Source of the DNA: VRUE01 sp963819755 | Lineage (GTDB): Bacteria; Actinomycetota; Thermoleophilia; Solirubrobacterales; 70-9 | Reading direction: 5' to 3' | DNA: 64,000 bases | Assembly (NCBI GenBank): GCA_963819755.1 | Contig: CAWFXB010000002.1 | Span: 1,240,001 to 1,304,000, forward strand | Part shown: positions 27,259 through 35,414 of the stretch, piece after piece | Layout: each line of letters opens with the position of its first letter | How positions within the stretch are numbered: the stretch's first letter is position 1 | Translations under genes and position numbers: made by a program | Notes under the pieces: model-generated | Databases searched by the model: none | Told to the model about the DNA's origin: nothing | Seen by the model: only the letters and a program-made list of their open reading frames with translations

Positions 27259-28101
27259 ATGCCGAACCGCAAAACCAAACCGACCAGCCCAGGGCGCCGC
27301 TTCGCGACCTACCCGCTGCGCGAGCAGCTGACGGCTTCCGAGCCCGAGGCAAAGCTGACCGAAGGGCTGCGCAAGACCGGTGGCCGCAACGTCAACGGCC
27401 GCATCACGGCGCGCCATCGCGGCGGCGGCGCAAAGCGTCGCTACCGCAAGATCGACTTCAAGCGCCTCAAGGACGGCGTGCCGGCCAAGGTGGCCAGCAT
27501 CGAGTACGACCCGAACCGCAGCTGCTACATCGCGCTGATCCACTACGCCGACGGCGAGAAGAGCTACATTCTCGCGCCTGCTGCCCTCTCGGTCGGCGAC
27601 ACGGTTCAGTCGGGCCAGGGAGCGGACATCAAACCGGGCCATGCACTGAGCCTGGGTGAGATGCCGACCGGCACGATCGTCCACAACGTCGAGCTGACCG
27701 CCGGCCAAGGCGGCAAGATGGGTCGTGCTGCGGGCACGGCGATCCAGCTGGTGGCGAAGGAGGGGGAGATGGTGACCTTGCGGCTGCCTTCCTCGGAGAT
27801 GCGGATGGTCCGCGCCGAGTGCCGGGCGACGGTCGGCCAGCTCTCCAACGCCGAGCACCAGAACATGAAGATCGGCAAGGCGGGCCGCAGCCGGCACAAG
27901 GGCAAGCGCCCGCAGAGCCGCGGCGTTGCGATGAACCCGGTCGACCACCCGCACGGCGGCGGCGAGGCCCACCACACGCCCGGCGGCCATCCCGTGACGC
28001 CGTGGGGCAAGCCGACGCTCGGCTACCGCACCCGCAAGAAGGGCAAGCAGTCCGATCGCTACATCGTGCGCGGCCGTCGCCGCGGAAAGAAAAAGCGCTG
28101 A
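27259..28101 (+). CDS. rplB: 50S ribosomal protein L2
   Basis: 280 residues. GGRNVNGRITARHRGGGAKR and NPVDHPHGGGEAHHTPGGHP are diagnostic; the histidine near the latter supports peptidyl transfer. L2 holds 23S domain IV and the inter-subunit bridge. Its stop overlaps the rpsS start. Confidence 0.98.
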   Translation: MPNRKTKPTSPGRRFATYPLREQLTASEPEAKLTEGLRKTGGRNVNGRITARHRGGGAKRRYRKIDFKRLKDGVPAKVASIEYDPNRSCYIALIHYADGEKSYILAPAALSVGDTVQSGQGADIKPGHALSLGEMPTGTIVHNVELTAGQGGKMGRAAGTAIQLVAKEGEMVTLRLPSSEMRMVRAECRATVGQLSNAEHQNMKIGKAGRSRHKGKRPQSRGVAMNPVDHPHGGGEAHHTPGGHPVTPWGKPTLGYRTRKKGKQSDRYIVRGRRRGKKKR

Positions 28102-28373
28102 TGGGACGCTCGACCAAAAAGGGACCGTGGGTGGAAGCGGCGCTGATGAAGCGGATCTCGGCGATGAACGAGTCCGGCCAGAAGCAGATGGTGAAAACCT
28201 GGTCGCGGACCTCGACGGTCTTCCCCGACATGGTCGGCCACACGATCGCGGTTCACGACGGCAAGAAGCATGTCCCGGTCTTCATCTCGGAGTCGATGGT
28301 CGGTCACAAGCTCGGCGAGTTCGCGCCGACCCGAACCTTCCGCGCCCATTCCGGCACGGGCAAGGGTGAATAG
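28101..28373 (+). CDS. rpsS: 30S ribosomal protein S19
   Basis: 90 residues from the ATG overlapping the rplB stop. MGRSTKKGPWVEAALMKRIS and HTIAVHDGKKHVPVFISESM are the family signature, ending FRAHSGTGKGE. S19 lies in the 30S head next to S13. Confidence 0.97.
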   Translation: MGRSTKKGPWVEAALMKRISAMNESGQKQMVKTWSRTSTVFPDMVGHTIAVHDGKKHVPVFISESMVGHKLGEFAPTRTFRAHSGTGKGE

Positions 28374-28375
28374 CG

Positions 28376-28966
28376 ATGGCCCTTGAGAAGAAGCAGCGGG
28401 ACCCGAGCACGAAGAAAGAGGCGGGCAAAAAAGAGAAAAAAGAGCCGCCGAAAAAAACTGAGGCTAAAGCCAAAAAAGCGCCGAAAGCCAAAAAAGCGGA
28501 GACGAAAAAAGCCGCCAAAGGCGAGTCGAAAAAAGCGGCGAAAGCGGCCGACAAAAAAGCCAACAAAAAAGCTCCAGCGAAAGCCGCCGCCAAAAAAGAG
28601 GCTCCGAAAGCGAAGCCCGCGCCGATCGTCGTTCGTGCCAGCTCCCGCTACGTGCGGGTCGCGCCGCGCAAGGCGCGTCTCATCGCCGACCAGGTTCGCG
28701 GCCTGCACATCGACCGGGCGCGGGCGCTGCTGCAGTTCTCACCGCGCGGTGCGGCGGAGGACATCGGCAAGCTGATCGAGTCGGCTGCCGCCAATGCGGA
28801 GAACAACCATGACCTCGTCGCCGACGAGATGCGGGTGGCGGAGATCACCGTCGACGAAGGCCCGACGCTGCGCCGCTTCCGGCCGCGCGCGCTGGGACGG
28901 GCGACCCCGATCAACAAGCGAACCAGCCACATCGCGGTGGCCTTGAGCCCGGAAGGGGAGATTTAG
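28376..28966 (+). CDS. rplV: 50S ribosomal protein L22 with histone-like N-terminal extension
   Basis: 196 residues, against about 110-130 in most bacteria. The L22 core begins near residue 84 (VVRASSRYVRVAPRKARLIA) and ends with NKRTSHIAVALSPEGEI. Residues 1-83 are almost only Lys, Ala, Glu and Pro in KKA/AKK repeats, resembling histone-H1-like tails. L22 lines the exit tunnel. The base composition of the extension is notably A-rich for this genome. Confidence 0.95.
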   Translation: MALEKKQRDPSTKKEAGKKEKKEPPKKTEAKAKKAPKAKKAETKKAAKGESKKAAKAADKKANKKAPAKAAAKKEAPKAKPAPIVVRASSRYVRVAPRKARLIADQVRGLHIDRARALLQFSPRGAAEDIGKLIESAAANAENNHDLVADEMRVAEITVDEGPTLRRFRPRALGRATPINKRTSHIAVALSPEGEI

Positions 28967-28969
28967 GCC

Positions 28970-29704
28970 ATGGGACAGAAGATCCATCCCGGCGGCTTTC
29001 GCGTCGGCTACATCCAAAACTGGAAGTCGAACTGGTTCGACGAGAAGGGCTTCGCCGACGTGCTCGAGGAGGATCTGAAGATCCGCACTCACATCGAGGG
29101 CAAACTTGCCCACGCCGGCCTCTCGAGCATCACGATCGAGCGCCGCGGTGAGGTCTCAGTCGACATCCACACGGCCCGGCCCGGCATCGTGATCGGCAAG
29201 TCCGGCAGCGAAGTCGACGCCCTGCGCAAGGAGCTGCACAAGCTGACCGGCAAGCCGGTCAAGGTGAACATCCGCGAGGTGAAGCGTCCCGAGCTCGACG
29301 CCAAACTGGTCGCCCAGTCGATCGCCGAGCAACTGCAGAACCGGGTTGCCTTCCGGCGCGCGATGAAACGCGCCCTGACCTCGGCGATGCGCTCCGGCGC
29401 CAAGGGAGTGAAGCTGCAGGTGTCCGGTCGCCTCGGTGGCTCCGAGATGGCGCGGACCGAAAGCTACTCCGACGGTCGGGTGCCGCTGCACACGCTGCGC
29501 GCCAACATCGACTACGGCTTCTTCGAGGCGCGCACCACCGCCGGCCGGATCGGCGTCAAATGCTGGATCAACAAGGGCGAAGTCATGCCTGAGGGCTTCC
29601 GCTCGGATCAGGTCCCCGCCGATGGCGAGCCGCAGAGCGTTCAACAGCGCGGCGGTCGTCCCGGCGATCGTGGCCGCGGCGGGCGCGGCGGAGGTGGCCG
29701 CTGA
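28970..29704 (+). CDS. rpsC: 30S ribosomal protein S3 with RGG tail
   Basis: 244 residues: N-terminal MGQKIHPGGFRVGYIQNWKS, KH domain with ARPGIVIGKSGSEVDALRKE, then the S3 C-terminal domain (SGRLGGSEMARTESYSDGRV). The last 20 residues are an RGG-type tail (RPGDRGRGGRGGGGR). S3 forms the mRNA entry tunnel with helicase activity. Overlaps rplP by one base. Confidence 0.96.
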   Translation: MGQKIHPGGFRVGYIQNWKSNWFDEKGFADVLEEDLKIRTHIEGKLAHAGLSSITIERRGEVSVDIHTARPGIVIGKSGSEVDALRKELHKLTGKPVKVNIREVKRPELDAKLVAQSIAEQLQNRVAFRRAMKRALTSAMRSGAKGVKLQVSGRLGGSEMARTESYSDGRVPLHTLRANIDYGFFEARTTAGRIGVKCWINKGEVMPEGFRSDQVPADGEPQSVQQRGGRPGDRGRGGRGGGGR

Positions 29705-30123
29705 TGTTGATGCCGAAGCGGGTCAAGCACCGCAAACAGATGCGCGGCCGGATGCGCGGCTACACCAAGGGCGGCAGCCACGTCGCCTTCGGCGAGTACG
29801 GGCTGAAGGCGCTCGATCGCGGCTGGATCACCAACCGCCAGATCGAGGCCGCTCGTATCGCGATGACCCGCAAGATCAAACGTGGCGGCAAGGTCTGGAT
29901 CAACATCTTCCCCGACAAGCCCTACACGAAGAAGCCCGCCGAGACGCGGATGGGCTCGGGCAAGGGCAACCCGGAGGGCTGGGTCGCGGTGGTCAAGCCG
30001 GGCAAGGTTATGTTCGAGCTGGCCGGCGTCCCCGAGGACCTCGCCCGCGAGGCGCTGCGCCTGGCCGGTCACAAGCTTCCGATCAAGACCAAATTCGTGA
30101 TGCGCGAGGGGGCGGAAGGCTGA
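29704..30123 (+). CDS. rplP: 50S ribosomal protein L16
   Basis: 139 residues. MLMPKRVKHRKQMRGRMRGY and KPYTKKPAETRMGSGKGNPE are diagnostic. L16 contacts A-site tRNA. The ATG overlaps the rpsC stop; its own stop overlaps rpmC. Confidence 0.97.
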   Translation: MLMPKRVKHRKQMRGRMRGYTKGGSHVAFGEYGLKALDRGWITNRQIEAARIAMTRKIKRGGKVWINIFPDKPYTKKPAETRMGSGKGNPEGWVAVVKPGKVMFELAGVPEDLAREALRLAGHKLPIKTKFVMREGAEG

Positions 30124-30335
30124 TGAAGGCTTCCGAGGCCCACAACCTGAAAGACGACGAGCTGGTGGCGAAGCTGATCGACGCCAAGCAGGAGTCATTC
30201 AACCTGCGCTTCAAGCACGCGACCGGCGAGCTGGAGAACACGCACCGGTTGAGCGTCGCCAAACGGGACATTGCGCGGTTGCTGACCGTGGCCAAGGAGC
30301 GCGGGATCGACGTCGATCGAGAGCTGAGGAAATGA
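30123..30335 (+). CDS. rpmC: 50S ribosomal protein L29
   Basis: 70 residues from the ATG overlapping the rplP stop. The two-helix L29 pattern is clear (DELVAKLIDAKQESFNLRFK; THRLSVAKRDIARLLTVAKE). L29 lies beside L23 at the tunnel exit. Confidence 0.95.
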   Translation: MKASEAHNLKDDELVAKLIDAKQESFNLRFKHATGELENTHRLSVAKRDIARLLTVAKERGIDVDRELRK

Positions 30336-31006
30336 TGGCTGAGGACGAGAAAAAAGACGCAGTAGAAGAGACTCCCCAGGACGAGACCCCTCAGGACGCG
30401 GGTCCTGTCGCGGAGGAGGACTCCTCGTCCTCGCAGGCTGCGGGCGAGGAGCCCACCTCCACGCCACCCACGTCAGAGGAGCCGGAGGCCGAGGCTCCAG
30501 CGCCTGAGGAGGAGAAAGCTGCGGCGCCTGCGGCGGAGTCCGAGCCAAATCCTGAGGACGATCTTCCTTGGAAGGAGAAGAAGCGGCTCGAGGCTTCGCG
30601 CAAGCCCCACAAGGCGAAGCCTCAGCAGTCGCCTGAGGAGCGTAAGGCGGAGCGGTTGGCTGAGCGGAAGCGTCGTGGCGCTGAACGGCGCAAGGAACGG
30701 GCTGCCGCGAAGAAAAGGAAGACCCCGGGAACGGGGACTCCGCCGGCCGAGAAGGTCGCCAACGCGGCCAAGGTGCGGCAGGGGATCGTCGTTTCCGACA
30801 AAGGCCAGAAATCGATCACGGTTCGGATCGACACCGCCCGGCGCCACCCGACCTACGAGAAGGTCGTCCGCCGTTCGCACACCCTTCACGCTCACGACGA
30901 GCGCGACGAGGCCGGCGAAGGCGACGTGGTCCGCATCGTCGAGACCCGCCCGCTCTCCAAGACCAAGCGCTGGCGCCTGGTCGAGGTGCTGGAGAAGGCG
31001 AAGTAG
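30332..31006 (+). CDS. rpsQ: 30S ribosomal protein S17 with very long N-terminal extension
   Basis: 224 residues, against about 80-100 usually. The S17 OB-fold starts near residue 148 (RQGIVVSDKGQKSITVRIDT) and ends RPLSKTKRWRLVEVLEKAK. Before it lies an acidic Pro/Glu/Ala-rich segment (residues 1-80) and then a Lys/Arg-rich segment (about 80-135). The frame is continuous with rpmC overlap (4 bp) and there is no internal start with an obvious ribosome-binding site that would trim it to normal size. Function of the extension unknown. Confidence 0.92.
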   Translation: MMAEDEKKDAVEETPQDETPQDAGPVAEEDSSSSQAAGEEPTSTPPTSEEPEAEAPAPEEEKAAAPAAESEPNPEDDLPWKEKKRLEASRKPHKAKPQQSPEERKAERLAERKRRGAERRKERAAAKKRKTPGTGTPPAEKVANAAKVRQGIVVSDKGQKSITVRIDTARRHPTYEKVVRRSHTLHAHDERDEAGEGDVVRIVETRPLSKTKRWRLVEVLEKAK

Positions 31007-31015
31007 GAGCGGAAC

Positions 31016-31387
31016 GTGATTCAGCAGGAGTCCAGACTCAAAGTCGCCGACAACTCGGGTGCGCGGGAGATCCTCTGCATCCGGGTCAAGGGTGGCTCGC
31101 ACCGCCGCTATGCCGGCGTCGGTGACGTGATCACGGCGACGGTCAAACAGGCGAGCCCGCAGGGCGGCGTCCGCAAGGGCGAGGTCGTGCAGGCGGTCGT
31201 CGTGAGGACGAAGAAGCAGCTCGGTCGCTCCGACGGCACCTACATCTCCTTCGACGAAAACGCCGCCGTGCTGATCGACCCGGCCAGCAACAACCCGCGT
31301 GGCACCCGCATCTTCGGCCCTGTGGCTCGCGAGCTGCGCGATCGCAACTTCATGAAAATCGTCTCGCTGGCGCCGGAGGTCCTCTGA
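31016..31387 (+). CDS. rplN: 50S ribosomal protein L14
   Basis: 123 residues from a GTG. MIQQESRLKVADNSGAREIL and FDENAAVLIDPASNNPRGTR are the family signature. L14 forms an inter-subunit bridge and is the docking site of RsfS. Overlaps rplX by one base. Confidence 0.97.
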   Translation: MIQQESRLKVADNSGAREILCIRVKGGSHRRYAGVGDVITATVKQASPQGGVRKGEVVQAVVVRTKKQLGRSDGTYISFDENAAVLIDPASNNPRGTRIFGPVARELRDRNFMKIVSLAPEVL

Positions 31388-31728
31388 TGGCCAAGGCGAT
31401 GCGAATCAGGACGGACGACATGGTCAAGGTGATCGGCGGCAAGGACTCCGGCAAGACCGGCCGCGTGCTGCGCACCGAACCGAAGCGCAGCTTCGTCTAC
31501 GTCGAGGGCATCAACACGGTCAAGCGCCACGAAAAAGCGCGCCCGACCCAGGACGTGCAGAAAGCGGGCCAGCAGCTCGGCGGGATCGTCGAGAAGGAGG
31601 GGCCGATCCACGTCTCCAACGTGATGCTGCTCGACCCCAAAGACAACAAGCCGACGCGGGTCGGCGTGCGCCGCGACAAAGGCGGCAAGCGTGAGCGGTT
31701 CGCGAAGCGAAGCGGGGTGTCGCTCTGA
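31387..31728 (+). CDS. rplX: 50S ribosomal protein L24
   Basis: 113 residues. N-terminal KOW motif (RTDDMVKVIGGKDSGKTGRV) and the HISNVMLLDP-like VSNVMLLDPKDNKPTRVGVR. L24 is an early assembly initiator. Stop overlaps the rplE start. Confidence 0.96.
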   Translation: MAKAMRIRTDDMVKVIGGKDSGKTGRVLRTEPKRSFVYVEGINTVKRHEKARPTQDVQKAGQQLGGIVEKEGPIHVSNVMLLDPKDNKPTRVGVRRDKGGKRERFAKRSGVSL

Positions 31729-32543
31729 TGGAGGCGGCAACGACCCCACAGTCCCAGGCCGCGCCTCCGCCGCGCCTGCGCGAGCGCTACGAGCAGGACG
31801 TTGCGCCAGCTCTGACGCAGAAATTTGGCTACACGAGCGCGATGCAGATTCCCCGCTTGCAGAAGATCGTCCTCAACATGGGTGTCGGCGAGGCCAAGCA
31901 GAACGCGAAAATGCTCGAGGCCGCCCAGGGGCAGCTGGCGCTGATCGCCGGTCAGCAGCCCAGCGTCCGCCGAGCGCGCAAGTCGATCGCTTCCTTCAAG
32001 GTTCGCGAGGGGATGCCGGTGGGCCTCTCGGTCACCCTGCGCCGGGCGCGGATGTGGGAGTTCTTCGACCGCCTGACTTCGATCGCGGTGCCCCGCATCC
32101 GTGACTTCCGCGGGCTCAACCCGCGCTCCTTCGACGGCCGCGGCAACTACTCGATGGGCGTCAAGGAGCAGCTGATCTTCCCCGAAATCGACTACGACTC
32201 GATCGACGAGGTGCGCGGTCTCGACGTCACGATCGCGACCTCCGCCCAGACTGACGCCGAGGCCTTCGAGTTGCTGCTCGGGCTCGGCATGCCGTTCGCC
32301 AAAGAGGGCCGGCCGGGCAGTCGCGACGCAGAGGCGGAGGCCGAGGCGGAGGAGGAGCGCCGCAAGGAGGAGGCTCGCCAGCGGGCCGAGGCTGAGCAGG
32401 CCGCATTGGAGCAGTTGAAAGAGGAGAACCCAGACGCTTACGCGACGCCGGAGCCCGAGGCCGAGGAAGGCGAGGACGCTGCCGAGGGCGAGGGGAACGA
32501 GACCGACGGTTCAGCCGGCGAGGAGGATTCTGAAGATGGCTAA
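31728..32543 (+). CDS. rplE: 50S ribosomal protein L5 with acidic C-terminal extension
   Basis: 271 residues, compared with about 180. The L5 core spans residues 15-195 (YTSAMQIPRLQKIVLNMGVG; DFRGLNPRSFDGRGNYSMGV; LDVTIATSAQTDAEAFELLL). It is followed by about 75 residues made mainly of Glu and Ala that probably form a helix or disordered tail. L5 binds 5S rRNA and the P-site tRNA. The end overlaps rpsN by 8 bp. Confidence 0.95.
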   Translation: MEAATTPQSQAAPPPRLRERYEQDVAPALTQKFGYTSAMQIPRLQKIVLNMGVGEAKQNAKMLEAAQGQLALIAGQQPSVRRARKSIASFKVREGMPVGLSVTLRRARMWEFFDRLTSIAVPRIRDFRGLNPRSFDGRGNYSMGVKEQLIFPEIDYDSIDEVRGLDVTIATSAQTDAEAFELLLGLGMPFAKEGRPGSRDAEAEAEAEEERRKEEARQRAEAEQAALEQLKEENPDAYATPEPEAEEGEDAAEGEGNETDGSAGEEDSEDG

Positions 32544-32721
32544 GACTTCGATGAAGGTGAAGCAGGGCCGCAAGGCCAAGTTCAAGTCCCGTGAATACAA
32601 CCGGTGCCGTCGCTGCGGACGCCCGCGCGGCTATTACCGCAAGTTCGGCCTCTGCCGGATCTGCCTGCGCGAGGCCGCGCACGAGGGCTACGTCCCCGGC
32701 ATGACCAAGTCGAGCTGGTAG
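32536..32721 (+). CDS. rpsN: 30S ribosomal protein S14, zinc form
   Basis: 61 residues (rpsZ type) with zinc ligands CRRC and CRIC (NRCRRCGRPRGYYRKFGLCR). The ATG overlaps the rplE stop by 8 bp. S14 lies in the 30S head. Confidence 0.97.
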   Translation: MAKTSMKVKQGRKAKFKSREYNRCRRCGRPRGYYRKFGLCRICLREAAHEGYVPGMTKSSW

Positions 32722-32745
32722 GCCCAGGGACAGGAAGAACAGAAC

Positions 32746-33141
32746 ATGCTTAACGACCCGATAGCCGATTACCTGACCCGGATCCGCAACGCGCTCGGCT
32801 CCGGCCATGACGACGTGCAGATTCCCGCCTCCCGGTTGAAGGAGGAGATGTCCCGCATCCTCAAGGAGCAGGGCTACATCCGCGACTTCCATCGCAAGCC
32901 GGCAAAGGTCGGCGAGGCGATCGAGATCCGGCTCAAGTACACGGAGGATCGCCGCCCGGTGATCATCGGACTGGAGCGGATCTCCCGGCCCGGCCGGCGG
33001 CGCTACGTCGATCACACCGAAGTGCCGCGCGTGCATGGCGGCACCGGCACCGCGATCGTCAGCACCTCGGTTGGCGTGATGACCGGACACGAAGCGAAGG
33101 CGAGAGGTGTGGGCGGCGAGGTAGTCGCCTACGTCTGGTGA
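32746..33141 (+). CDS. rpsH: 30S ribosomal protein S8
   Basis: 131 residues. MLNDPIADYLTRIRNALGSG and the C-terminal GTGTAIVSTSVGVMTGHEAK are diagnostic. S8 binds the central domain of 16S rRNA and in some bacteria represses the spc operon. 24 bp after rpsN with an aggaag ribosome-binding site. Confidence 0.97.
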   Translation: MLNDPIADYLTRIRNALGSGHDDVQIPASRLKEEMSRILKEQGYIRDFHRKPAKVGEAIEIRLKYTEDRRPVIIGLERISRPGRRRYVDHTEVPRVHGGTGTAIVSTSVGVMTGHEAKARGVGGEVVAYVW

Positions 33142-33157
33142 CCCGGAGAATTCTGCG

Positions 33158-33691
33158 ATGAGCCGAATTGGAAGAAAGCCGATCCCCGTTCCCGAGTCCG
33201 TCACGGTCGAGCTCGCCCCAGGGCGGGTTGCCGTCAAGGGGCCGAAGGGCGAGTTGGCGCAGAGCCTCTCGGCTGAGATGAAGGTTCAGCAGGAGGACGG
33301 CACGGTCACCGTGGAGCGCCCGACCGATCGAGGCGAGCATCGTGCCCTGCACGGGCTGACCCGGAGCCTGATCGCGAACATGGTCGAGGGCGTTACCGAT
33401 GGCTTCGAGAAGCGCCTCGAGATCCAGGGCGTGGGCTACCGCGCCCAGCTCAAAGGCAAGAGCTTGGAGATGGCGCTCGGCTACTCGCACCCGGTTCCGA
33501 TCGAGCCGCCGGAGGGGATCGAGTTCGAGGTTCCGCAGCCGACCGAGATCATCGTGCGGGGAATCGACAAGCAGCTGGTAGGGCAGGTCGCCGCCGACAT
33601 TCGCAAGCGCCGCCCGCCCGAGCCCTACAAGGGCAAGGGAATTCGTTACCGCGACGAGCACGTGATGCGGAAGGTGGGTAAGCGCGCATGA
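33158..33691 (+). CDS. rplF: 50S ribosomal protein L6
   Basis: 177 residues. MSRIGRKPIPVPESVTVELA and the C-terminal EPYKGKGIRYRDEHVMRKVG identify L6, which lies near the sarcin-ricin loop. It overlaps rplR by 4 bp. Confidence 0.97.
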   Translation: MSRIGRKPIPVPESVTVELAPGRVAVKGPKGELAQSLSAEMKVQQEDGTVTVERPTDRGEHRALHGLTRSLIANMVEGVTDGFEKRLEIQGVGYRAQLKGKSLEMALGYSHPVPIEPPEGIEFEVPQPTEIIVRGIDKQLVGQVAADIRKRRPPEPYKGKGIRYRDEHVMRKVGKRA

Positions 33692-34041
33692 CCGTTCTCA
33701 CCAAGCGCCAGCGGCGCCTGCGCCGCCGCCGCCGGGTTCGCGCCCGGATCGTCGGTAGCTCCGAGCGGCCGCGCCTCTCCGTCTACCGCTCCAACCGCGG
33801 CGTTTTCGCCCAGCTCGTCGACGACGCCTCCGGTCGCACCCTTGCCGCGGTCAACTGGACCGAGCCGGAGCTGCGCAAACTGTCGGCGAGTGGGCAGGCG
33901 AAGCGGGCCGGAGAGCTGCTCGCCGAGCGAGCCAAGGCGGCCAAGATCGAGACCTGTGTCTTCGACCGAGGCGGCTACCAGTTCCACGGTCGCGTCAAGG
34001 CTCTGGCCGAAGGCGCTCGCGAGGGTGGGCTGAAATTCTGA
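33688..34041 (+). CDS. rplR: 50S ribosomal protein L18
   Basis: 117 residues. RLSVYRSNRGVFAQLVDDAS and CVFDRGGYQFHGRVKALAEG are L18 motifs; the basic N-terminus RQRRLRRRRRVRARI binds 5S rRNA. It forms the 5S particle with L5. Confidence 0.96.
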   Translation: MTVLTKRQRRLRRRRRVRARIVGSSERPRLSVYRSNRGVFAQLVDDASGRTLAAVNWTEPELRKLSASGQAKRAGELLAERAKAAKIETCVFDRGGYQFHGRVKALAEGAREGGLKF

Positions 34042-34072
34042 TGCCCTCCCCTCTCTCGTTCAGTCAGCTACG

Positions 34073-34744
34073 GTGTCCGGTCCGATGAAGGGCATGGACA
34101 TGACCAACGTGGAGACGGTGAGCCCGCGCGGCCTCGATCTCCAGGAGCGGGTGATCGAGATCAACCGCGTCGCCAAGGTGGTCAAGGGCGGTCGCCGCTT
34201 CTCCTTCACCGCGCTCGTTGCCGTCGGCGACGAAGAGGGTGTCGTCGGAATCGGCTACGGCAAGGCCCGCGAGGTTCCGCTGGCGATCCAGAAGGCGGTC
34301 GAGAACGCGCGCAAGAGCCTCATCCGCGTGCCCAAATACGGGCAGACGCTGACCCACAAAATCATCGGCCGCTATGGCGCCGGCCATGTCGTCCTGCGCC
34401 CGGCCAGCCCCGGTACCGGCGTGATCGCCGGCGGCGGCGTGCGCGCCGTGCTCGAGCTTGGCGGCGTGCGCGACGTGCTGACCAAGAGCATCGGCACGCA
34501 GAACCCGATCAACCTCGTCAAGGCGACGATGGACGGCCTGGTGCGGTTGCGGCGGCCCGAGGAGGTTGCCGAGCTGCGCGGGCTGACCGTGGCGCAGGTC
34601 TTGGGAGTTCAGAAGTCGAACGGTGCTGTGGAGACCATTACGGCCGAGGGTCCTGAGGCTCCCGCCGAGGAGGCAAAAGCTGCTGAGGCTCCGGCCGAGG
34701 AGGCGACCGCCCCCGCTGCCGAGGCGAAAGCTGAGGAGTCGTGA
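34073..34744 (+). CDS. rpsE: 30S ribosomal protein S5 with Ala/Glu-rich tail
   Basis: 223 residues if the GTG at 34073 is used; ATG 34100 (MTNVETVSPRG) has a better-spaced aaggg and may be the true start. Core: LQERVIEINRVAKVVKGGRR, VGIGYGKAREVPLAIQKAVE, RPASPGTGVIAGGGVRAVLE. The last 35 residues are an Ala/Glu repeat (EAPAEEAKAAEAPAEEA). S5 helps decoding accuracy. Overlaps rpmD by 4 bp. Confidence 0.95.
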   Translation: MSGPMKGMDMTNVETVSPRGLDLQERVIEINRVAKVVKGGRRFSFTALVAVGDEEGVVGIGYGKAREVPLAIQKAVENARKSLIRVPKYGQTLTHKIIGRYGAGHVVLRPASPGTGVIAGGGVRAVLELGGVRDVLTKSIGTQNPINLVKATMDGLVRLRRPEEVAELRGLTVAQVLGVQKSNGAVETITAEGPEAPAEEAKAAEAPAEEATAPAAEAKAEES

Positions 34745-34917
34745 GCGCCGTGAAGATCAAGCAGGTTCGCTCGCTCGCTGGTACCAACCCGAGCCAGAAA
34801 GCGACGCTCGCGGCGCTGGGTCTGGGAAAGATCAACAGGTCGGTTGAGCGGAAAGATTCTCCGCAGCTGCAGGGACAGCTCCGGGTCGTCTCTCATCTCG
34901 TGGAGGTGGGCGACTGA
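34741..34917 (+). CDS. rpmD: 50S ribosomal protein L30
   Basis: 58 residues from a GTG (a second GTG at 34750 is possible). KIKQVRSLAGTNPSQKATLA, then ALGLGKINRSVERKDSPQLQ, is the L30 pattern. It fits exactly between rpsE and rplO, overlapping each (4 bp and one base). Confidence 0.95.
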   Translation: MSAVKIKQVRSLAGTNPSQKATLAALGLGKINRSVERKDSPQLQGQLRVVSHLVEVGD

Positions 34918-35414
34918 TGGCCAATACGCCCCGCTCCGAGGAGATCGGGCTTCACAACCTCTCGCCCAAGCCGGGCTCGAAACGGCCGCGCAAGCGGATC
35001 GGGCGTGGTGAGGGCAGCGGGCTGGGGAAGACTTCCGGACGCGGTCACAAGGGCGCCGGAGCGCGCTCGGGCCGCAAGCGCAAGGCCGGCTATGAGGGCG
35101 GGCAGAACCCGATCCACATGCGGATGCGAAAGCTGCGTGGCCCGCACAAAAAGCAGTCGATGCCGTTCGAGAACTTCCGCACCGCGACCCAGCCGGTCAA
35201 CGTCGGGGATCTCGAGGAGCGCTTCGACGCCGGCGCCGAGGTCAACGTCGAGGCGCTCAAGGCGAAGGGCCTGGCGAAGCGCTCGGACCCGGTGAAGATC
35301 CTCGCTCGCGGCGAGATCTCGAAGAAGCTCGAGGTCCATGCGCATGGCTTCAGCGCGGCAGCCCGCGAGAAGATCGAGGCTGCCGGCGGTTCCTGTCACA
35401 CTCTGGAGCCCTAA
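34917..35414 (+). CDS. rplO: 50S ribosomal protein L15
   Basis: 165 residues. LHNLSPKPGSKRPRKRIGRG and GHKGAGARSGRKRKAGYEGG form the Gly/Arg-rich N-terminal tail that threads into 23S rRNA. The C-terminal globular domain ends near IEAAGGSCHTLEP. Overlaps secY by one base. Confidence 0.97.
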   Translation: MANTPRSEEIGLHNLSPKPGSKRPRKRIGRGEGSGLGKTSGRGHKGAGARSGRKRKAGYEGGQNPIHMRMRKLRGPHKKQSMPFENFRTATQPVNVGDLEERFDAGAEVNVEALKAKGLAKRSDPVKILARGEISKKLEVHAHGFSAAAREKIEAAGGSCHTLEP

